Assembly: GCA_003643935.1 (NCBI GenBank) | Contig: QMLJ01000042.1 | Coordinates: 1 to 8,056 of the forward strand | Source: Deltaproteobacteria bacterium | GTDB taxonomy: Bacteria > Desulfobacterota > Desulfomonilia > UBA1062 | Direction of reading: 5' to 3' | Length of the DNA: 8,056 nt | Part shown: in pieces, positions 6,792-8,056 of the stretch | Numbering within the stretch: the first letter of the stretch is position 1 | How the letters are laid out: each line of letters opens with the position of its first letter | Notes under the pieces: generated by a model | The model's database searches: none | What the model saw: only the letters and a program-made list of their open reading frames with translations | Told to the model about the DNA's origin: nothing | Made by a program: the position numbers and the translations under genes

Positions 6792-8056
6792 ATGAGTGTG
6801 ATGGATATAAACATTAGGGACACAATGTATACATTGCTTCTCGTGGTACTAGTATGCCTTTCTGCATTCTTCTCGGGAAGCGAGACCGCACTCATGAGGT
6901 CAAACAGGTTCAAGATACGTCACCTCTCAGACAAAGGTAATAAAAAGGCCTCCATGGTGGAGGACATATTAAAAGAACCTGGACAGCTGATAAGCTCCAT
7001 ACTACTCGGTAACAATTTTCTGAATGTATTGGCCTCAGCCATAGCCACGGCACTTTTCATAAAGGTATTCGGGGAGAGGGGAATTGTGTATGCATCTGTT
7101 GCAATGACAGTGATTCTTCTGCTCTTTGCAGAGATTACCCCGAAGACCATTGCAGCCTACAGGGCAGACGAGGTATCCATGGCCGTGGCACGGCCCCTTA
7201 AGTGGATTATAGTCTTCTTCAGTCCCGTTGCATCGGTACTTACCGCAATATCAAGAGGTATGCTATCCGTGTTCGGAGTGCGTATAGAAGGTGAGGCCAG
7301 GATTACTGAGGAAGATATTGGCTCTGTTATAGTGATGGGCAGGAAGGAGGGCTTTATACAGGAACCAAAGGCCAAGATGCTTATCGCAATAATGGACATG
7401 GACTCGGTTCCTGTGAAGAAGGTGATGGTCCCGTTGAACGATGTGATAGCCCTCCCAAAGGACAGCGGCTTCAATGATGTGATTAGGACCATAAAGTCGA
7501 GGAACTATTCCCGATACCCCATCTACGATGGTAATCCTGATAACATAATAGGCTATCTGCATATACGTGATCTGTGGCAATACGTGAACAACAGGAAGGA
7601 TTTCAGTATTGACAGGTGCTTGCGGGAGGCCGTCTTTATACCTGAGACCAAGTCCATACTCAAGCAATTGATAGACTTTCAGAACATGCATGTCCACATG
7701 GCCTTCGTGGTGGATGAATACGGCTCCATCAAAGGAATGATTGCCCTTGAGGACATACTTGAAGAGATAGTGGGCGAGATTGTGGATGAGCACGATGATA
7801 TGTTAAGTCCTGTTGTCCCGGTAAGGCCAGGTACCTACCTAGTAAGGGGGAACATAGGCCTAAGGGATCTTGGCAGGTACATGAAAAGAGATTTCCCAGA
7901 GGAGTTTGATACCTTGGGGGGTCTTATTTTTAATATCCTTGACAAGATCCCGGAAGAGGGAGACCGTGTGGAGTGGGACGGCATGGTTTTAAAGGTTGAG
8001 CGAATGAGATCTAACCGTATTGCAAGGGTAAGAATAACCCTGACAGGGCCTAAAGA
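6792..8056 (+). CDS. CNNM/CorB-like DUF21-CBS-CorC_HlyC membrane protein (3' end missing)
   Basis: 421 codons are visible with no stop. The protein has an N-terminal DUF21 membrane domain (about 12-160) with the motif SGSETALMRSNRFKI (28-42) and EITPKTIA (114-121), a cytoplasmic CBS pair (about 210-330) including VDEYGSIKGMIALEDILEEIVGE-type sequence (307-329), and a CorC/HlyC domain (about 340-418). Family members are usually 410-440 residues, so only a few residues should be missing. Characterised CNNM/CorB relatives move or control Mg2+ at the membrane, with the CBS pair sensing Mg-ATP; some are annotated as hemolysin-like, which is probably misleading. ATG 6792 lies 6 bp after the previous stop. 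ATG 6801 is equally credible, because GGTGAT lies 7 bases before it, and ATG 6825 has AGGGA 4 bases before it. Likely co-transcribed with the EndoQ-helicase gene. Confidence 0.92.
   Translation, partial: MSVMDINIRDTMYTLLLVVLVCLSAFFSGSETALMRSNRFKIRHLSDKGNKKASMVEDILKEPGQLISSILLGNNFLNVLASAIATALFIKVFGERGIVYASVAMTVILLLFAEITPKTIAAYRADEVSMAVARPLKWIIVFFSPVASVLTAISRGMLSVFGVRIEGEARITEEDIGSVIVMGRKEGFIQEPKAKMLIAIMDMDSVPVKKVMVPLNDVIALPKDSGFNDVIRTIKSRNYSRYPIYDGNPDNIIGYLHIRDLWQYVNNRKDFSIDRCLREAVFIPETKSILKQLIDFQNMHVHMAFVVDEYGSIKGMIALEDILEEIVGEIVDEHDDMLSPVVPVRPGTYLVRGNIGLRDLGRYMKRDFPEEFDTLGGLIFNILDKIPEEGDRVEWDGMVLKVERMRSNRIARVRITLTGPK

Noticed and set aside
7263..7793. 176-codon minus-strand open frame
   Set aside because: It lies wholly antisense to the well-recognised CBS region of the CNNM-like gene, is rich in His/Tyr in an unnatural way and shows no domain signature.

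Overview
The window looks like bacterial chromosome of moderate GC with heavy use of ATA (Ile) and AGG (Arg) codons. The type of organism is inferred only from gene content. An endonuclease Q (EndoQ)-like PHP protein fused to a UvrD-type helicase, together with lipoprotein-type peptide-binding protein genes, fits an anaerobic and possibly thermophilic bacterium of the Desulfobacterota or Nitrospirota kind. I cannot name a species. There are no tRNA or rRNA genes, insertion sequences, CRISPR arrays or phage genes.

Layout. Bases 1-219 (+) are the 3' end of a small KdgF-like cupin gene. It converges across an 87-bp gap, which holds a weak terminator-like hairpin, on a three-gene minus-strand operon (3766 down to 307). 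That operon encodes a dipeptide/oligopeptide-type ABC importer: a solute-binding lipoprotein, then an OppB/DppB-type permease, then an OppC/DppC-type permease. The genes are separated by only 2 bp each. No ATPase gene is present, so the transporter must use ATPases encoded elsewhere. A 91-bp divergent gap (3767-3857) contains a perfect 13-bp palindrome. On the minus strand it also has a consensus TATAAT box and a strong Shine-Dalgarno placed ahead of a 17-codon leader ORF that runs into the binding-protein gene.

On the plus strand, 3858-6785 encodes a 975-residue protein: a complete EndoQ-like PHP nuclease with a Cys zinc-finger-like segment, followed by a compact superfamily 1A (UvrD/Rep/PcrA) helicase. 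It is followed after 6 bp by a CNNM/CorB-like membrane protein (DUF21, two CBS domains, CorC/HlyC domain) that runs off the right edge just before its expected end.

The most noteworthy item is the EndoQ-UvrD fusion. It joins a nuclease type known to nick DNA 5' of deaminated bases to a translocase that could unwind or displace the nicked strand, suggesting a one-polypeptide alternative excision repair enzyme. That combined role is inference. The genes in the window form two functional groups, peptide-type uptake and DNA repair plus ion transport, with no evident shared pathway.
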